Shown here piece after piece: positions 1 to 9,375 of a stretch of DNA of 64,000 bases. Position numbers and translations under genes: made by a program. Below the pieces are notes generated by a model, which worked only from the letters and a program-made list of their open reading frames with translations, was not told where the DNA came from and did no database searches. The DNA comes from Paenibacillus sp. FSL H8-0537 (GTDB lineage: Bacteria > Bacillota > Bacilli > Paenibacillales > Paenibacillaceae): NCBI RefSeq assembly GCF_038051995.1, contig NZ_CP150290.1, forward strand, positions 5,260,001 through 5,324,000, written 5' to 3'. Each line of letters opens with the position of its first letter. The stretch's first letter is position 1.

Positions 1-1729
1 CATGGGCGATAAACAAATAGGTCAGATTCATTTTTTGCTGCAAATGCTGCATGAGATTGACGATCTGTGCCTGAACCGACACATCAAGCGCCGATACCGC
101 TTCATCCGCAAGAATAAAGCTTGGATTAAGCGCTATGGCGCGGCCAATGCCAATACGCTGGCGCTGCCCGCCGGAAAGTTCATGCGGATAGCGGCTGTAC
201 CAGTCTGCCTTCAGTCCGACTAGCTCCATCAGCTCCTCTACGCGTGCTTTTCTTTCCTTGCTGCCAGACTTGTCATGGACACGCAGCGGCTCGCCGATAA
301 TGTCGCCGATACGCCAGCGCGGATTAACCGAGCCATACGGGTCCTGAAAAACAATTTGCATATCGCGCCGCGCCTGCCGCAGCTCTGAGCTGCTTTGCCC
401 GGTCAGCTCCCTGCCCTGAAACTTAACGCTACCAGCTGTCGCCTGCTCCAATTGCAAAATCACCCGACCAAGCGTCGATTTGCCGCTGCCAGACTCCCCA
501 ACGAGGCCAAAGGTTTCCCCTTGTTTAATGGAAAACGTAACATTGTCCACCGCTCTGACCTGCGGGCCCGAACGATGAAGCAAACCTCTCTGAATCGGAT
601 AAAATTTGCTTAGTCCGCTTACCTCGAACAGATTTCCGCCTTGCTGACCAGCTTCTTGGGGAGACCCAATCGGAAACTCTGTTCTAAGGGCATCTGTCAG
701 CGTTACTGCGCTAGTGCTTTTGTCAGTGCTTGTTCCAGCAGCCCACTCCTCGGATTGAACGAGCTGCTCGGCATGCCAGCATGCGGTCAGTCGCTTGCCA
801 AGCGCAAGCAGCGGCGGGCTTACGCTGCGGCAGCTATCCGTGGCATATGAGCAGCGCGGGTGAAAGCGGCAGCCGGGCGGCAGCTCCGACAGGCTTGGGA
901 TCGAGCCCTCGATGGAATGAAGCTTGACGCTGCGGTCGCTGTCCATCGTCGTAATCGATTGCAGCAGTCCTCTCGTATACGGATGATACGGCTGCTCGAA
1001 CAGCTCCGCCGCCGTCGCTTGCTCAACAACCTGCCCGGCATACATGACGATAATGCGATCCGCCATCTCGGCGGCAATGCCCATATCATGGGTCACTAGC
1101 AAAATCCCCATATTAAATTCTTCTTTAAGCTCTTGCAGCAAATGGAGAATTTGCGCCTGGATCGTCACATCCAGAGCCGTCGTTGGCTCATCCGCTATAA
1201 GCAGCTCCGGACCGCAAGCGAGCGCCATTGCGATCATAGCCCGCTGCAGCATGCCTCCTGACAGCTCGCCAGGATACTGCTTCATCCGCGCCTCCGGCTC
1301 AGGAATGCCGACGCGGTGCAGCAAATGGACAGCCCGCTCCCATGCCGCACTCTTTTTGCCGCGCTTATGGCGCTCGATGACCTCGGTAATTTGGCTCCCG
1401 ATTGTAAAAATCGGATCAAACGCCGCCATCGGCTCTTGGAAAACCATCGCCATCCGCTTGCCGCGCAGCGCGCGCAGCTCCTTCTCCGGCATCGCTACAA
1501 GATCCGCATCGCCAAGCCGTATGCTGCCTCCGGCAATAACGCCATTCTCATAGTCGATCAGGCGCATAATGGCTTTGGACGTAATCGTTTTGCCGCTGCC
1601 GGATTCGCCAACGAGACATACCGTTTCCCCAGGCGCAATATGAAGCGAAACGTCTGTAATTGCCCTTAGCAAGCCCCGTTTCGTCTTAAAATCAACCGTT
1701 AGATGCTCCATCGTGAGCAATTGGCTCAT
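1..1729 (-). CDS. Fused dipeptide/oligopeptide-type ABC transporter ATPase (partial, 3' end outside window)
   Basis: Cytoplasmic ATPase subunit that would power uptake through the two permeases just upstream in the operon. No stop occurs across 576 codons before the window ends. Two ABC domains are fused in one chain. The first has Walker A GESGSGKT at residues 41-48, an LSGGM signature and Walker B LLIADEPTTALD, followed by the HPYTRGL tail typical of the oligopeptide/dipeptide family. After a linker the second has Walker A GESGSGKS, signature LSGGQRQR and a Walker B with ADEA in place of ADEP. The visible part ends at the H-loop (FIAH). The ATG at 1729 follows GGAGG. Families of this kind usually use two separate ATPases (DppD and DppF); a fused form is known but less common. 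It closes the visible operon of monooxygenase, binding protein and two permeases. Confidence 0.93.
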   Translation of the reverse strand, partial: MSQLLTMEHLTVDFKTKRGLLRAITDVSLHIAPGETVCLVGESGSGKTITSKAIMRLIDYENGVIAGGSIRLGDADLVAMPEKELRALRGKRMAMVFQEPMAAFDPIFTIGSQITEVIERHKRGKKSAAWERAVHLLHRVGIPEPEARMKQYPGELSGGMLQRAMIAMALACGPELLIADEPTTALDVTIQAQILHLLQELKEEFNMGILLVTHDMGIAAEMADRIIVMYAGQVVEQATAAELFEQPYHPYTRGLLQSITTMDSDRSVKLHSIEGSIPSLSELPPGCRFHPRCSYATDSCRSVSPPLLALGKRLTACWHAEQLVQSEEWAAGTSTDKSTSAVTLTDALRTEFPIGSPQEAGQQGGNLFEVSGLSKFYPIQRGLLHRSGPQVRAVDNVTFSIKQGETFGLVGESGSGKSTLGRVILQLEQATAGSVKFQGRELTGQSSSELRQARRDMQIVFQDPYGSVNPRWRIGDIIGEPLRVHDKSGSKERKARVEELMELVGLKADWYSRYPHELSGGQRQRIGIGRAIALNPSFILADEAVSALDVSVQAQIVNLMQHLQQKMNLTYLFIAH

Positions 1730-1774
1730 TTCGCTTCCTCCTTCCGCCTATTAAGCACGGCGTTCTATGCTGTC

Positions 1775-2671
1775 TTATGCTCGGCTTTGCTTCGGATCTA
1801 ATTGATCGCGAACCTTGTCACCCAATATGTTGATGGAAAGAACAAACAGCGTGATGGCAAGGCCCGGAAAGGTGCAGATCCACCAGGCTACGGTCAAATA
1901 GCCGCGGCCCTGAGAGAGCAGCGCTCCCCAGTCCGGAATTTCTTTTATCGTGCCAAGCCCTAGAAAGTTAAGGCCTGCTCCGGTCAAAATCGCCGTGCCA
2001 ATGCCGATTGCCGCCATGACAAACATTGGGGATAAAGAATTCGGCAGCACATGCCGTACAAAGATCGATAGGCTGGATGTGCCAATAGAGCGTGATGCAG
2101 TAATAAAGGACCTTCCTTTAATACTCATGATTTGCCCGCGCATTACCCGCGCGTACCCAGGTATCGATGCCGCCGCGACAGCAAGCACGACATTCATCAG
2201 GCTTGGCCCAAGCGCCGCTGCAATCGCAAGAGCGAGCAGCACGCCCGGAATCGTCATAAGCACGTCAATCAGCCGCATAAATACAGCATCTACCACACCG
2301 CCAATGTATCCCGCTATCGCTCCAATCGCTCCGCCCGTCACACAGCCGACAAGCACCGAAATGAAACCGATCAGCAAGGAATCCCGGCTGCCATGCACGA
2401 CAACGCTGAATACGTCACGTCCAAAATAATCGGTTCCGAACACATGCTGAAGACTTGGCGGCTGCATAATTTGATCCGTATCCATCAGCGTAGGCGAATA
2501 GGGAGCAATCAAGCTCGGAATTAAAGCACAGCTAATAATAAACAACACGATAACCGCTGCGGCATAAATCAGGAGATCCGTAGGCGCCAGCCTTATTTTT
2601 TTGCGGGATTTCGCAGCCCCTTCTGCCCTGCTTCCTTGCCATATCTGTTTGCCAATGACGGCTTGCTTCAT
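1775..2671 (-). CDS. Dipeptide-type ABC transporter permease (DppC/OppC-like)
   Basis: Inner-membrane permease of 298 residues, the usual DppC length. An N-terminal cytoplasmic stretch leads to a first membrane segment near residues 30-52, then a periplasm-side loop with the family's FGTDYFGRDVFS sequence and a block of further membrane segments. It lies 28 bp after the partner permease and 45 bp before the fused ATPase, all on the minus strand. The substrate cannot be read from the permease. The neighbouring FMN monooxygenase suggests a small organosulfur or organonitrogen compound rather than a peptide, which is inference from context. Confidence 0.93.
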   Translation of the reverse strand: MKQAVIGKQIWQGSRAEGAAKSRKKIRLAPTDLLIYAAAVIVLFIISCALIPSLIAPYSPTLMDTDQIMQPPSLQHVFGTDYFGRDVFSVVVHGSRDSLLIGFISVLVGCVTGGAIGAIAGYIGGVVDAVFMRLIDVLMTIPGVLLALAIAAALGPSLMNVVLAVAAASIPGYARVMRGQIMSIKGRSFITASRSIGTSSLSIFVRHVLPNSLSPMFVMAAIGIGTAILTGAGLNFLGLGTIKEIPDWGALLSQGRGYLTVAWWICTFPGLAITLFVLSINILGDKVRDQLDPKQSRA

Positions 2672-2699
2672 TTGAATCTTTTGCCCCTTTCTGCCTACG

Positions 2700-3626
2700 C
2701 TACCCGGTACGCCTTACGCGCGGATCGATCAACGTATAGGAAATGTCCACAAGCAAATTCACAACAATGTACACGATCGCCGAGAAAAAAATAACGCCCT
2801 GCACGACCGGCAAATCCTTCGCCATAATCGCATCGGCAATAATTCGTCCAATGCCTTGGCGCGAGAACACCGTCTCAATGACCACTGTCCCCGCCATCAA
2901 ATCGCCAATAATAACGCCAACCATCGTCAATGCGGGAATCAGTGCATTTCGCAGCGCATGCTTATACATGATGAACCGCCCCGGCAAGCCCTTTGCCCGA
3001 AGTGTAACGATAAACGGCTCATTAATGACCTCAAGCATGCTATTGCGAACCATCCGAACGATAAAGCCTGAGCCAACGAAGCCGAGCGTAACGGCGGGCA
3101 GCACCAGCGTGCTGAAGCCATCCGAGCCCATTGCCGGAAACCAGCCCAGCTGTACTGAGAAAATAAGAATAAGCAAAATGCCCGACCAAAATGTCGGCAT
3201 CGAAATGCCGAACAAACCAACCATTCGCGCGACGATGTCAATCCAGCGATTGCGGTGAATCGCCGACAGCACACCTAGCGTGACGCCGATAACGACGGCA
3301 ATGAGCGAGCTTAACGCCGTCAAAGCGAGCGTGGCGGGAAAATGCTCGACGATCTTCTGCAATACCGGCTCCGAATTAACGATCGATTTGCCAAAATCGC
3401 CCTGCAGCACATGCAGAAAATATTCCCCAAACCGCTCATAGAACGGTTGGTTCAGCCCGAGCTGCTCCCGCAAATTAGCAATCATCTCCGGTGTGGCGGA
3501 AGACGGATCAAGAATAAGGAGCGCAGGGTCGCCGGGCAGCACATTGACGATACAAAAGACGAGCACCATCGTGCCGACCAGCACCAGCAAGGACGTATAA
3601 AGCCGAACGCTTACCGCTTTTAACAT
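2700..3626 (-). CDS. Dipeptide-type ABC transporter permease (DppB/OppB-like)
   Basis: Membrane permease of 308 residues. It begins with a membrane segment near residues 10-30 followed by the DppB-type stretch with NVLPGDPALL and the EQLGLNQPFYERFGEY region. It ends with the conserved DPRVR motif seen at the C terminus of DppB/OppB proteins. It pairs with the DppC-like protein immediately downstream and follows the binding protein by 48 bp. Together with the fused ATPase these make a complete importer of the peptide/nickel/opine class. Confidence 0.93.
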   Translation of the reverse strand: MLKAVSVRLYTSLLVLVGTMVLVFCIVNVLPGDPALLILDPSSATPEMIANLREQLGLNQPFYERFGEYFLHVLQGDFGKSIVNSEPVLQKIVEHFPATLALTALSSLIAVVIGVTLGVLSAIHRNRWIDIVARMVGLFGISMPTFWSGILLILIFSVQLGWFPAMGSDGFSTLVLPAVTLGFVGSGFIVRMVRNSMLEVINEPFIVTLRAKGLPGRFIMYKHALRNALIPALTMVGVIIGDLMAGTVVIETVFSRQGIGRIIADAIMAKDLPVVQGVIFFSAIVYIVVNLLVDISYTLIDPRVRRTG

Positions 3627-3674
3627 ACTGCATCTCCGCTCCTTCCCAGCTTTTATACTTAAATTACGATATGC

Positions 3675-5357
3675 TTACTCGGCTATATACACATCATTAA
3701 AGATCGGATAGCCCAGCGAGTCAAAAGCTAATCCTTGCACCTTTTTCGAGGCAGCTACTGTATAAGGGAATACATAAATCGGAATAATGACGGCCTTATT
3801 AATGATGAGCTGCTGTGCTTCCTTATAGATCGCTTCACGCTTCGTCTGGTCCTGCTCGGTCGCCCCATCCTCAAGCAGCTTATCCAGCTCGGGATCGGAT
3901 AAATTCGGCAGGTTTTGGCGTGCCCCCGGCGCTGTTGTGTGATAGATAGAATAAAGCGCGTTAGGATCAGAGTTTACCTGGCTATTGCCGTACAGATCAT
4001 AGTTATTGTTCGCATAAACGACGGTCGCGACATCCTTCGTAATCTCTACATCTACCTGAATGCCCAGCGGCTTAAGCTGCTGCTGCACGATTGCGGCAAT
4101 ATCATTGCGCTTCTCGCGGTTCGGCGAGCCATCGACATAATGGAGCGTCAGCTTCTTCCCGTCTTTTTCCCTGATGCCATCTGCCCCTGCTTTCCAGCCC
4201 AGCTCGTCAAGCAGCTGCTTTGCTTTCTCGATATCCGGCTTTACGCCGCCTTCAAGCGAAGCGTCATAGCCGAAAATGCCTGGTGAAAGCGGCGACCACG
4301 CCTGCTCATACGTTCCGAGATACAGCGTTTTGACGATTGCCTCGACATTGATGCCAAGCTGCAGCGCCTGCCGAGCCTTAAGCTCATTCCATGGTGCCTT
4401 GCTATGATTGATGAACAGCGTATAAGGCAGGCCAACGGTACCCGCTTGGTATAGCTGGCTGTTCGCATCGTTTTTGAAAGAGAGAATATTTTGCGGCGGC
4501 ACCGTCTCAGCGGCAAGCACCTGCCCGCTTTGGACGCTGCCGATCCGCGTAGCCTCCTCAGGCACAATTTTGAAAATGATTTTATCCAAATTCGGCGCGC
4601 CCTGCTGGCTGACCGTTTCCGGCGCCCAGTTGTAATCGGGGTTTTTCTCCACGACGATTTCTGAATTTTTATCCCATTTTACAAACTTGAATGGCCCTGT
4701 TCCGACAGGATGCTTAGTGAATTGATCCCCATCCTTCTTCGCCGCCGTCGGCGACACAATGCTGAGCAGCGCTTGGCTTACATTGCCCAAGAACGCTTGC
4801 GACGGCTCGGATAGGTTCAATTTGACCGTAAACTCATCAATGACCTCCGACGATTCATAAGGCCTAACGAGCGCTAAAGCATTCGCTGCTTTGGTCTCCG
4901 GGTCAATGATCCGGTCAAAGCTATATTTTACCGCTTCAGCGTTGAAAGGTGTGCCATCCTGAAACTTAACGTCCTGGCGAAGCTTGAACGTATACGATTT
5001 TCCATCCTCCGAAATCGACCATTCCGTTGCCAGCCAAGGCTTAATTTCTCCGCCCGGAAGCTGGACGACCAGCGTATCGTAGAGCGTACGAATGACCCTG
5101 ACTGCAACGGCAAGGCCGCTGCGATGCGGATCAAGCTGATCGGGAGAGGTGGCGAGCGCATAGCTTAGTTCGCCGCCTTGAGCAGGTGCGCTGCTCTGCT
5201 CTGCCGAAGACGCAGGGGCGGCACCAGAGATGTTCCCGCCCGTATTCGCGCTGCTCTTGCCCCCTCCTCCGCTGCATCCTGCCAGTACAAGGGTAACCGC
5301 TAGGGCGAGGCTGGTCATTTTCATCCAAACCGCTGGTTTGCTGTATGCTTTGCTCAT
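3675..5357 (-). CDS. ABC transporter substrate-binding lipoprotein, family 5 (DppA/OppA-like)
   Basis: Extracellular lipoprotein of about 560 residues that captures the substrate for the adjacent importer. The N terminus has positive charges, a hydrophobic stretch and lipobox LAGC, followed by a Gly/Ser/Ala-rich linker. The mature part shows the family 5 pattern: LDPHRSGLAVAVRVIRTLYD, LATEWSISEDGKSYTFKLR and the KFQDGTPFNAEAVKYSFDR block. The ATG at 5357 is preferred because AGGAAGGGTGAGGG precedes it; an in-frame GTG at 5366 overlaps that ribosome binding site. Only 14 bp separate it from the monooxygenase gene, so the two are almost certainly co-transcribed. Confidence 0.93.
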   Translation of the reverse strand: MSKAYSKPAVWMKMTSLALAVTLVLAGCSGGGGKSSANTGGNISGAAPASSAEQSSAPAQGGELSYALATSPDQLDPHRSGLAVAVRVIRTLYDTLVVQLPGGEIKPWLATEWSISEDGKSYTFKLRQDVKFQDGTPFNAEAVKYSFDRIIDPETKAANALALVRPYESSEVIDEFTVKLNLSEPSQAFLGNVSQALLSIVSPTAAKKDGDQFTKHPVGTGPFKFVKWDKNSEIVVEKNPDYNWAPETVSQQGAPNLDKIIFKIVPEEATRIGSVQSGQVLAAETVPPQNILSFKNDANSQLYQAGTVGLPYTLFINHSKAPWNELKARQALQLGINVEAIVKTLYLGTYEQAWSPLSPGIFGYDASLEGGVKPDIEKAKQLLDELGWKAGADGIREKDGKKLTLHYVDGSPNREKRNDIAAIVQQQLKPLGIQVDVEITKDVATVVYANNNYDLYGNSQVNSDPNALYSIYHTTAPGARQNLPNLSDPELDKLLEDGATEQDQTKREAIYKEAQQLIINKAVIIPIYVFPYTVAASKKVQGLAFDSLGYPIFNDVYIAE

Positions 5358-5371
5358 ATCCCTCACCCTTC

Positions 5372-6709
5372 CTATACGGTCGTCACCTTGGTTTTGGCAT
5401 AACGGTTTTCCGGCACAGGTACGCCGAGATGTCCGCGCAGCGTGTCATGCTCATATTCCTCACGGAACAATCCGCGCTCCTGCAAAATCGGCACAACCTG
5501 ATCAACAAACTCCGTCAGTCCCGTCGGGATAGAGGATCCGACAATAAAGCCGTCTACCGCCCCCTGCTCAAACCATTGCTGAATTTGATCCGCTACTCTC
5601 TCTGGCGTGCCGATGAACGTCGGCCTTGGCGTCGTTTCTTGAAGCGCCACCTGGCGAAGTGTCAAGCCGCCTTCCTTCGCCTGCCGTTTGATACGGTCCG
5701 TCGTGCTGCGGAAGCTGTTTAGTCCAATTTCGCCCAGCTCCGGGAACGGCTCATCAAGCGGATATTGTGAAAAGTCATGGTGGTCAAAATAACGTCCCAA
5801 GTAATCGAGCGCCTTCTCAATATTTACAAGCTGCGCCAGCTCCTGATATTTGCGTTCTGCTTCTTCATCCGTCGCCCCAATGATTGGCGCAATGCCTGGC
5901 AAAATCGCGATATCCTCCGAATAGCGTCCATGCGCAGCAGCACGGCCTTTCACATCATCATAAAATTGCTTGCCCTGCTCGATAGATTCAAAATGGGCAA
6001 ATACCGCATCCGCTACTTTAGAAGCGAAGTTTTTGCCATCCTCCGACGAGCCTGCTTGAAAAATAACCGGATGCCCCTGCTTCGATCTGGAAATATTCAG
6101 CGGCCCCTGCACCGAGAAAAACTCGCCTTTATGGTTCAAGGTGTGCAGCTTTTCCGGGTCAAAAAACTGGCCGCTTTCTTTATCGCGAACAAAAGCGTCA
6201 TCCTCCCATGAATCCCACAGCCCCCGCGTCACTTCCAAATATTCATTTGCAATCCGGTAACGTGTCGGGTGGTCGGGATGCTCCGTCTTGCCAAAGTTTT
6301 TCGCTGAGCCTTCAAGCGGCGATGTTACGATGTTCCAGCCTGCACGGCCGCCGCTAATATGATCAAGCGAGCTAAATTGTCTCGCTACAGTGAAAGGCTC
6401 GCTATAGGAAGTAGAAAGCGTACCGACTAGGCCAATCTTCGATGTAACCGCACCAAGCGCAGATAAAATCGTCAATGGCTCAAAGCGGTTTAAAAAGTGG
6501 GGAATGGATTTTTCATTAATATATAAGCCATCAGCAATGAATACAAAATCAAGCTTGCCCGCTTCTGCCTTCTGCGCCTGCTGCTTGTAAAATTCAATAT
6601 TAACACTTGCGTCAGGCTGTGCGTCTGGATGTCTCCATCCAGCAATATTCCCGCCTACTCCGTGCAAAATAGCGCCTAGCTTCAATTGTCTCTTTTTAGT
6701 TGTGGTCAT
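5372..6709 (-). CDS. NtaA/DmoA-type FMN-dependent monooxygenase (luciferase-like)
   Basis: Cytoplasmic flavin monooxygenase of 445 residues, the normal size for the NtaA/SnaA/DmoA group of the bacterial luciferase superfamily. Family features include the N-terminal [18 protein letters not shown] stretch, the FVFIADGLY segment, [30 protein letters not shown] and [18 protein letters not shown]. Known members oxidise nitrilotriacetate, dimethyl sulfide, dibenzothiophene-type or related compounds with FMNH2 from a separate reductase; no reductase gene is seen here. It is the first gene of an operon with a complete importer, so the probable role is breakdown of the imported compound to release sulfur or nitrogen. 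The exact substrate is unknown. Upstream lies a possible sulfur-responsive operator. Confidence 0.9.
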   Translation of the reverse strand: MTTTKKRQLKLGAILHGVGGNIAGWRHPDAQPDASVNIEFYKQQAQKAEAGKLDFVFIADGLYINEKSIPHFLNRFEPLTILSALGAVTSKIGLVGTLSTSYSEPFTVARQFSSLDHISGGRAGWNIVTSPLEGSAKNFGKTEHPDHPTRYRIANEYLEVTRGLWDSWEDDAFVRDKESGQFFDPEKLHTLNHKGEFFSVQGPLNISRSKQGHPVIFQAGSSEDGKNFASKVADAVFAHFESIEQGKQFYDDVKGRAAAHGRYSEDIAILPGIAPIIGATDEEAERKYQELAQLVNIEKALDYLGRYFDHHDFSQYPLDEPFPELGEIGLNSFRSTTDRIKRQAKEGGLTLRQVALQETTPRPTFIGTPERVADQIQQWFEQGAVDGFIVGSSIPTGLTEFVDQVVPILQERGLFREEYEHDTLRGHLGVPVPENRYAKTKVTTV

Positions 6710-6748
6710 GATTGTTCCCTCCTGTTGGTTGTTCGCTTCTAATTTTTT

Positions 6749-6773
6749 ATTATTCCTAGTGGTTTTGTCGTAT
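6749..6773 (-). promoter_or_regulatory. Possible sulfur-responsive operator before monooxygenase operon
   Basis: On the minus strand, about 40-64 bp before the start codon, ATAC is followed after 11 bases by TAGGAATAAT. A very similar arrangement, ATAC then TAGGGATTAT, lies before the sulfate transporter operon at 45951-45976. The TAGGAAT core resembles the ATTCCTA half-site I associate with CymR in Bacillales. The match between the two loci is seen directly; CymR as the regulator is inference. Confidence 0.35.
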
Positions 6774-6889
6774 TTAATAATGATTGAAACGAGTTTACCA
6801 TCGTTTGCCGAATAAAAGCCAATAGAGCTTTTCTATTTTGGCATAAAAAAAATCAATGCTGCACAGCTAGAGGAATATTCAGGCTCGCG

Positions 6890-7290
6890 GATTTTTCTAC
6901 TGAGCACAGACGACGTTTAATCCAAAGAAACGATTTGCCGCATCGTAAGGAGCAAAAGGTGGAAGCCGCTTCCATCTGGAAGATGCAATGTGGAACTTCA
7001 ATGATCCATTAACGCGGGATTGGGCTTGAGATCGTATGCGAGCCAGCTGCTGATTAAATGTAGCGCCACATAGATACACTTGGTGGACACAGCAGCAGCT
7101 ATTTCAATAGAATCATGGGTTGTGGCACAAGTTGCTGACTCAGGAGCCGCTAATGCACTGCTCATTTCCATTTTGTGGAGATAATGAGATCCATAGCGGA
7201 TTTCCTGTCCGCTTACCGCCTGAACTCGTCGCAGCAGCCAGAATAGCGGAACCTCAGTCCCTCAAAAAAAGGAGGGTGCAGCCCAAGCGT
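6890..7290. repeat. Non-coding repeat-like segment between operons
   Basis: The 6710-7344 interval holds no convincing gene. Two motifs near its end are related: ATAGCGGATTTCCTGTCC from 7192 and ATAGCGGAACCTCAGTCC from 7242. The whole stretch reads like an interspersed non-coding repeat of the kind common in Paenibacillus intergenic DNA. That attribution is from memory and could not be searched. A 60-codon open frame at 6897-7079 has no ribosome binding site and no family resemblance. Confidence 0.35.
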
Positions 7291-7344
7291 TCTTAGGTTC
7301 TGCAACAATCGCATGCTTCGGCTCCCCAAGCTTAATGTGAAATG

Positions 7345-7391
7345 AAAAATGGCTCAGCATGAGATTAATTCCCTCATGCTGAGCCATTTTT
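7345..7391 (-). terminator. Bidirectional-looking intrinsic terminator after ABC exporter
   Basis: A perfect 19-bp stem, 7345-7363 pairing with 7373-7391, with a 9-base loop. The stem starts in an A-run and ends in a T-run, so it could act on both strands. It lies 51 bp after the exporter's stop codon and nothing on the plus strand needs it. Confidence 0.85.
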
Positions 7392-7441
7392 TTGCCATCT
7401 ACTTACGTTGTTAGTCTCTAGTTAGTGTCCAGTAGCCTCTG

Positions 7442-9157
7442 CTAAGCGCCGAACTGCGCTTTATGCAGGCGGTTATATACGCCTTTAATGGCCAGCAGCT
7501 CATCATGGCTGCCCTGCTCTTTAATGCCTTCCTCCGTAACGACAACGATGCGGTCAGCATTTTTGATCGTCGCAAGACGATGCGCAATAACGAGCGTCGT
7601 GCGCCCTTTGGACAGCTCAGCCAGCGCCTGCTGAATAGCTGCTTCCGTGGCCGTATCAAGCGCCGAGGTCGCTTCATCAAGAATAAGGATTGGCGGATTT
7701 TTCAGGAACATGCGGGCAATGGAAAGGCGCTGCTTCTGTCCGCCTGACAATTTAACGCCGCGTTCGCCGATCAGCGTGTCCATTCCTTGGCCCTGCGAAA
7801 GAATAAGCTCTTCCAGCTGTGCTCTGCGAGCCGCCTCCCAAATTTCTTCTTCGGTAGCATTCAGCTTGCCGTAAGCAATATTTTCGCGAATGGTGCCATC
7901 AAACAAGAACACATCCTGCTGCACGATACCGATTTGGCCGCGCAGTGAATCCAGCTTAATTTTCCGAATGTCGAGGCCGTCAATTTCAATCGCCCCGTCT
8001 GTAACCTCATAGAAGCGCGGCAGCAGGCTGCATATCGTGGTTTTGCCGGCTCCCGATGGACCAACAAGAGCTACCGTCTCTCCTGTTTTCACAGTTAAAT
8101 CAATATGATTCAAAATCGATTTGCCTTCCTCATAACCAAAGGATACATCGCGGAACGTAATTTCTCCCTCCAAGCGGCTAATCACCTTGGCATCCGGCGC
8201 ATCCTCAATATCCGGCTCGGTTTCGAGCAGCTCCAAATAACGCTTAAAGCCAGCAATTCCCTTCGGATACGTCTCAATAACCGAGTTGATTTTTTCAATT
8301 GGACCAAGAAACACATTGGAAAGCAGGACAAATGCCATAAATTCACCGAACGTCATTTGGCCTTGAATCACGAACCAAGTACCGCAAGCGAGTACAAACA
8401 AGGAAACAAATTTCATCAGTATGTAGCTGATCGATGAGTTCCAAGCCATAACACGGTAAGCGACCAGCTTCGTTTGCAGAAAACGACCATTGTTCACTTC
8501 AAATTGATCCACTTCATGCTTCTCGTTGGAGAACGCTTGAACGACGCGAATGCCGCTAACTGTATTTTCAACGCGGGCATTATAGTCGGCAATATCGGAA
8601 AACATTCGATGGAACGCCTTGGACATCTTGCGGCTGAAATACAGCGACAAGTAGACCATCAGCGGAATAATAATAAACGTCAGCACCGCCAGCTGCCAGT
8701 TGATGGTCAGCATGAGCCCGAATGCGCCCAGCAGCGTCATAATGGCAATAAACATGTCCTCCGGCCCGTGGTGGGCAATTTCCCCAATATCCATCAGGTC
8801 ATTCGTCATCCGAGATACAAGATGCCCCGTCTTATTATTGTCGAAGAAACGGAACGATAGCTTCTGAATATGGTTGAACAGCTTGCTGCGCATATCCGAC
8901 TCTATTTGAATGCCGAGCTTATGCCCCCAATACGTCACCACATAATGGAGGAACGCACTTACTACATAAATACCAATCAGGCCCACACAGGACCATAAAA
9001 TCCATTTCCAATTGCCCGAAGGCAGCAAATCATCCACGACCCGGTTCAAGGCAAGCGGGAACACCAGCTCCAGCAAAGCTGCAAACACCGCGCAGGAGAA
9101 GTCCAGTATGAACAACCCCTTATAAGGTCGGTAATAGTCAAAAAAACGGCGAAGCAT
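7442..9157 (-). CDS. ABC exporter, fused permease-ATPase half-transporter (iron-regulated)
   Basis: Membrane exporter of 571 residues, the usual size for MsbA/YfiB/YknU-type half-transporters that work as homo- or heterodimers. An N-terminal membrane domain of about six segments fills roughly residues 1-310. The ATPase domain has Walker A GPSGAGKT, Q-loop region IGIVQQDVFLFDGTIRENIAYG, signature LSGGQKQR, Walker B ILILDEATSALD and H-loop IAHR, all intact. It is a single-gene unit with its own terminator. A 17 of 19 Fur-box match about 57 bp before the start indicates expression during iron starvation, so export of a siderophore or an iron-linked metabolite is plausible. No siderophore genes lie nearby, so the substrate stays open. 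Confidence 0.93.
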   Translation of the reverse strand: MLRRFFDYYRPYKGLFILDFSCAVFAALLELVFPLALNRVVDDLLPSGNWKWILWSCVGLIGIYVVSAFLHYVVTYWGHKLGIQIESDMRSKLFNHIQKLSFRFFDNNKTGHLVSRMTNDLMDIGEIAHHGPEDMFIAIMTLLGAFGLMLTINWQLAVLTFIIIPLMVYLSLYFSRKMSKAFHRMFSDIADYNARVENTVSGIRVVQAFSNEKHEVDQFEVNNGRFLQTKLVAYRVMAWNSSISYILMKFVSLFVLACGTWFVIQGQMTFGEFMAFVLLSNVFLGPIEKINSVIETYPKGIAGFKRYLELLETEPDIEDAPDAKVISRLEGEITFRDVSFGYEEGKSILNHIDLTVKTGETVALVGPSGAGKTTICSLLPRFYEVTDGAIEIDGLDIRKIKLDSLRGQIGIVQQDVFLFDGTIRENIAYGKLNATEEEIWEAARRAQLEELILSQGQGMDTLIGERGVKLSGGQKQRLSIARMFLKNPPILILDEATSALDTATEAAIQQALAELSKGRTTLVIAHRLATIKNADRIVVVTEEGIKEQGSHDELLAIKGVYNRLHKAQFGA

Positions 9158-9213
9158 GTCATCATTCCTCTTCTGTCATAATGGTAAGCCTTATTGGAAA
9201 ACAATCCAATACT

Positions 9214-9232
9214 GATAATGATTATAATTATC
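9214..9232 (-). promoter_or_regulatory. Fur box upstream of ABC exporter
   Basis: GATAATGATTATAATTATC matches the classical 19-bp Fur box GATAATGATAATCATTATC at 17 of 19 positions. On the minus strand it contains a TATAAT that could be the exporter's -10 element, so bound Fur would block RNA polymerase. Confidence 0.85.
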
Positions 9233-9330
9233 AGCCTTTCCAGTTTATCGCAGCCTTATTTTTAAAGCAATGGACAAAATGGAGATGAACAAAAAAATAA
9301 TACATCCACTTTCACAATATAAAAAAAACA

Positions 9331-9359
9331 AAAAAAGACCTACATTAAAATTAGGTCTT
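9331..9359 (-). terminator. Intrinsic terminator of sugar transporter operon
   Basis: On the minus strand AAGACCTA pairs with TAGGTCTT (9352-9359 with 9335-9342) around a 9-base loop and is followed by a long T-rich tract. It lies 17 bp after the last permease gene. Confidence 0.8.
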
Positions 9360-9375
9360 AAAATTATTTAATCGT

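Noticed and set aside
6897..7079. 60-codon minus-strand frame in the 6.7-7.4 kb gap
   Set aside because: Lacks a ribosome binding site and looks like part of a non-coding repeat.
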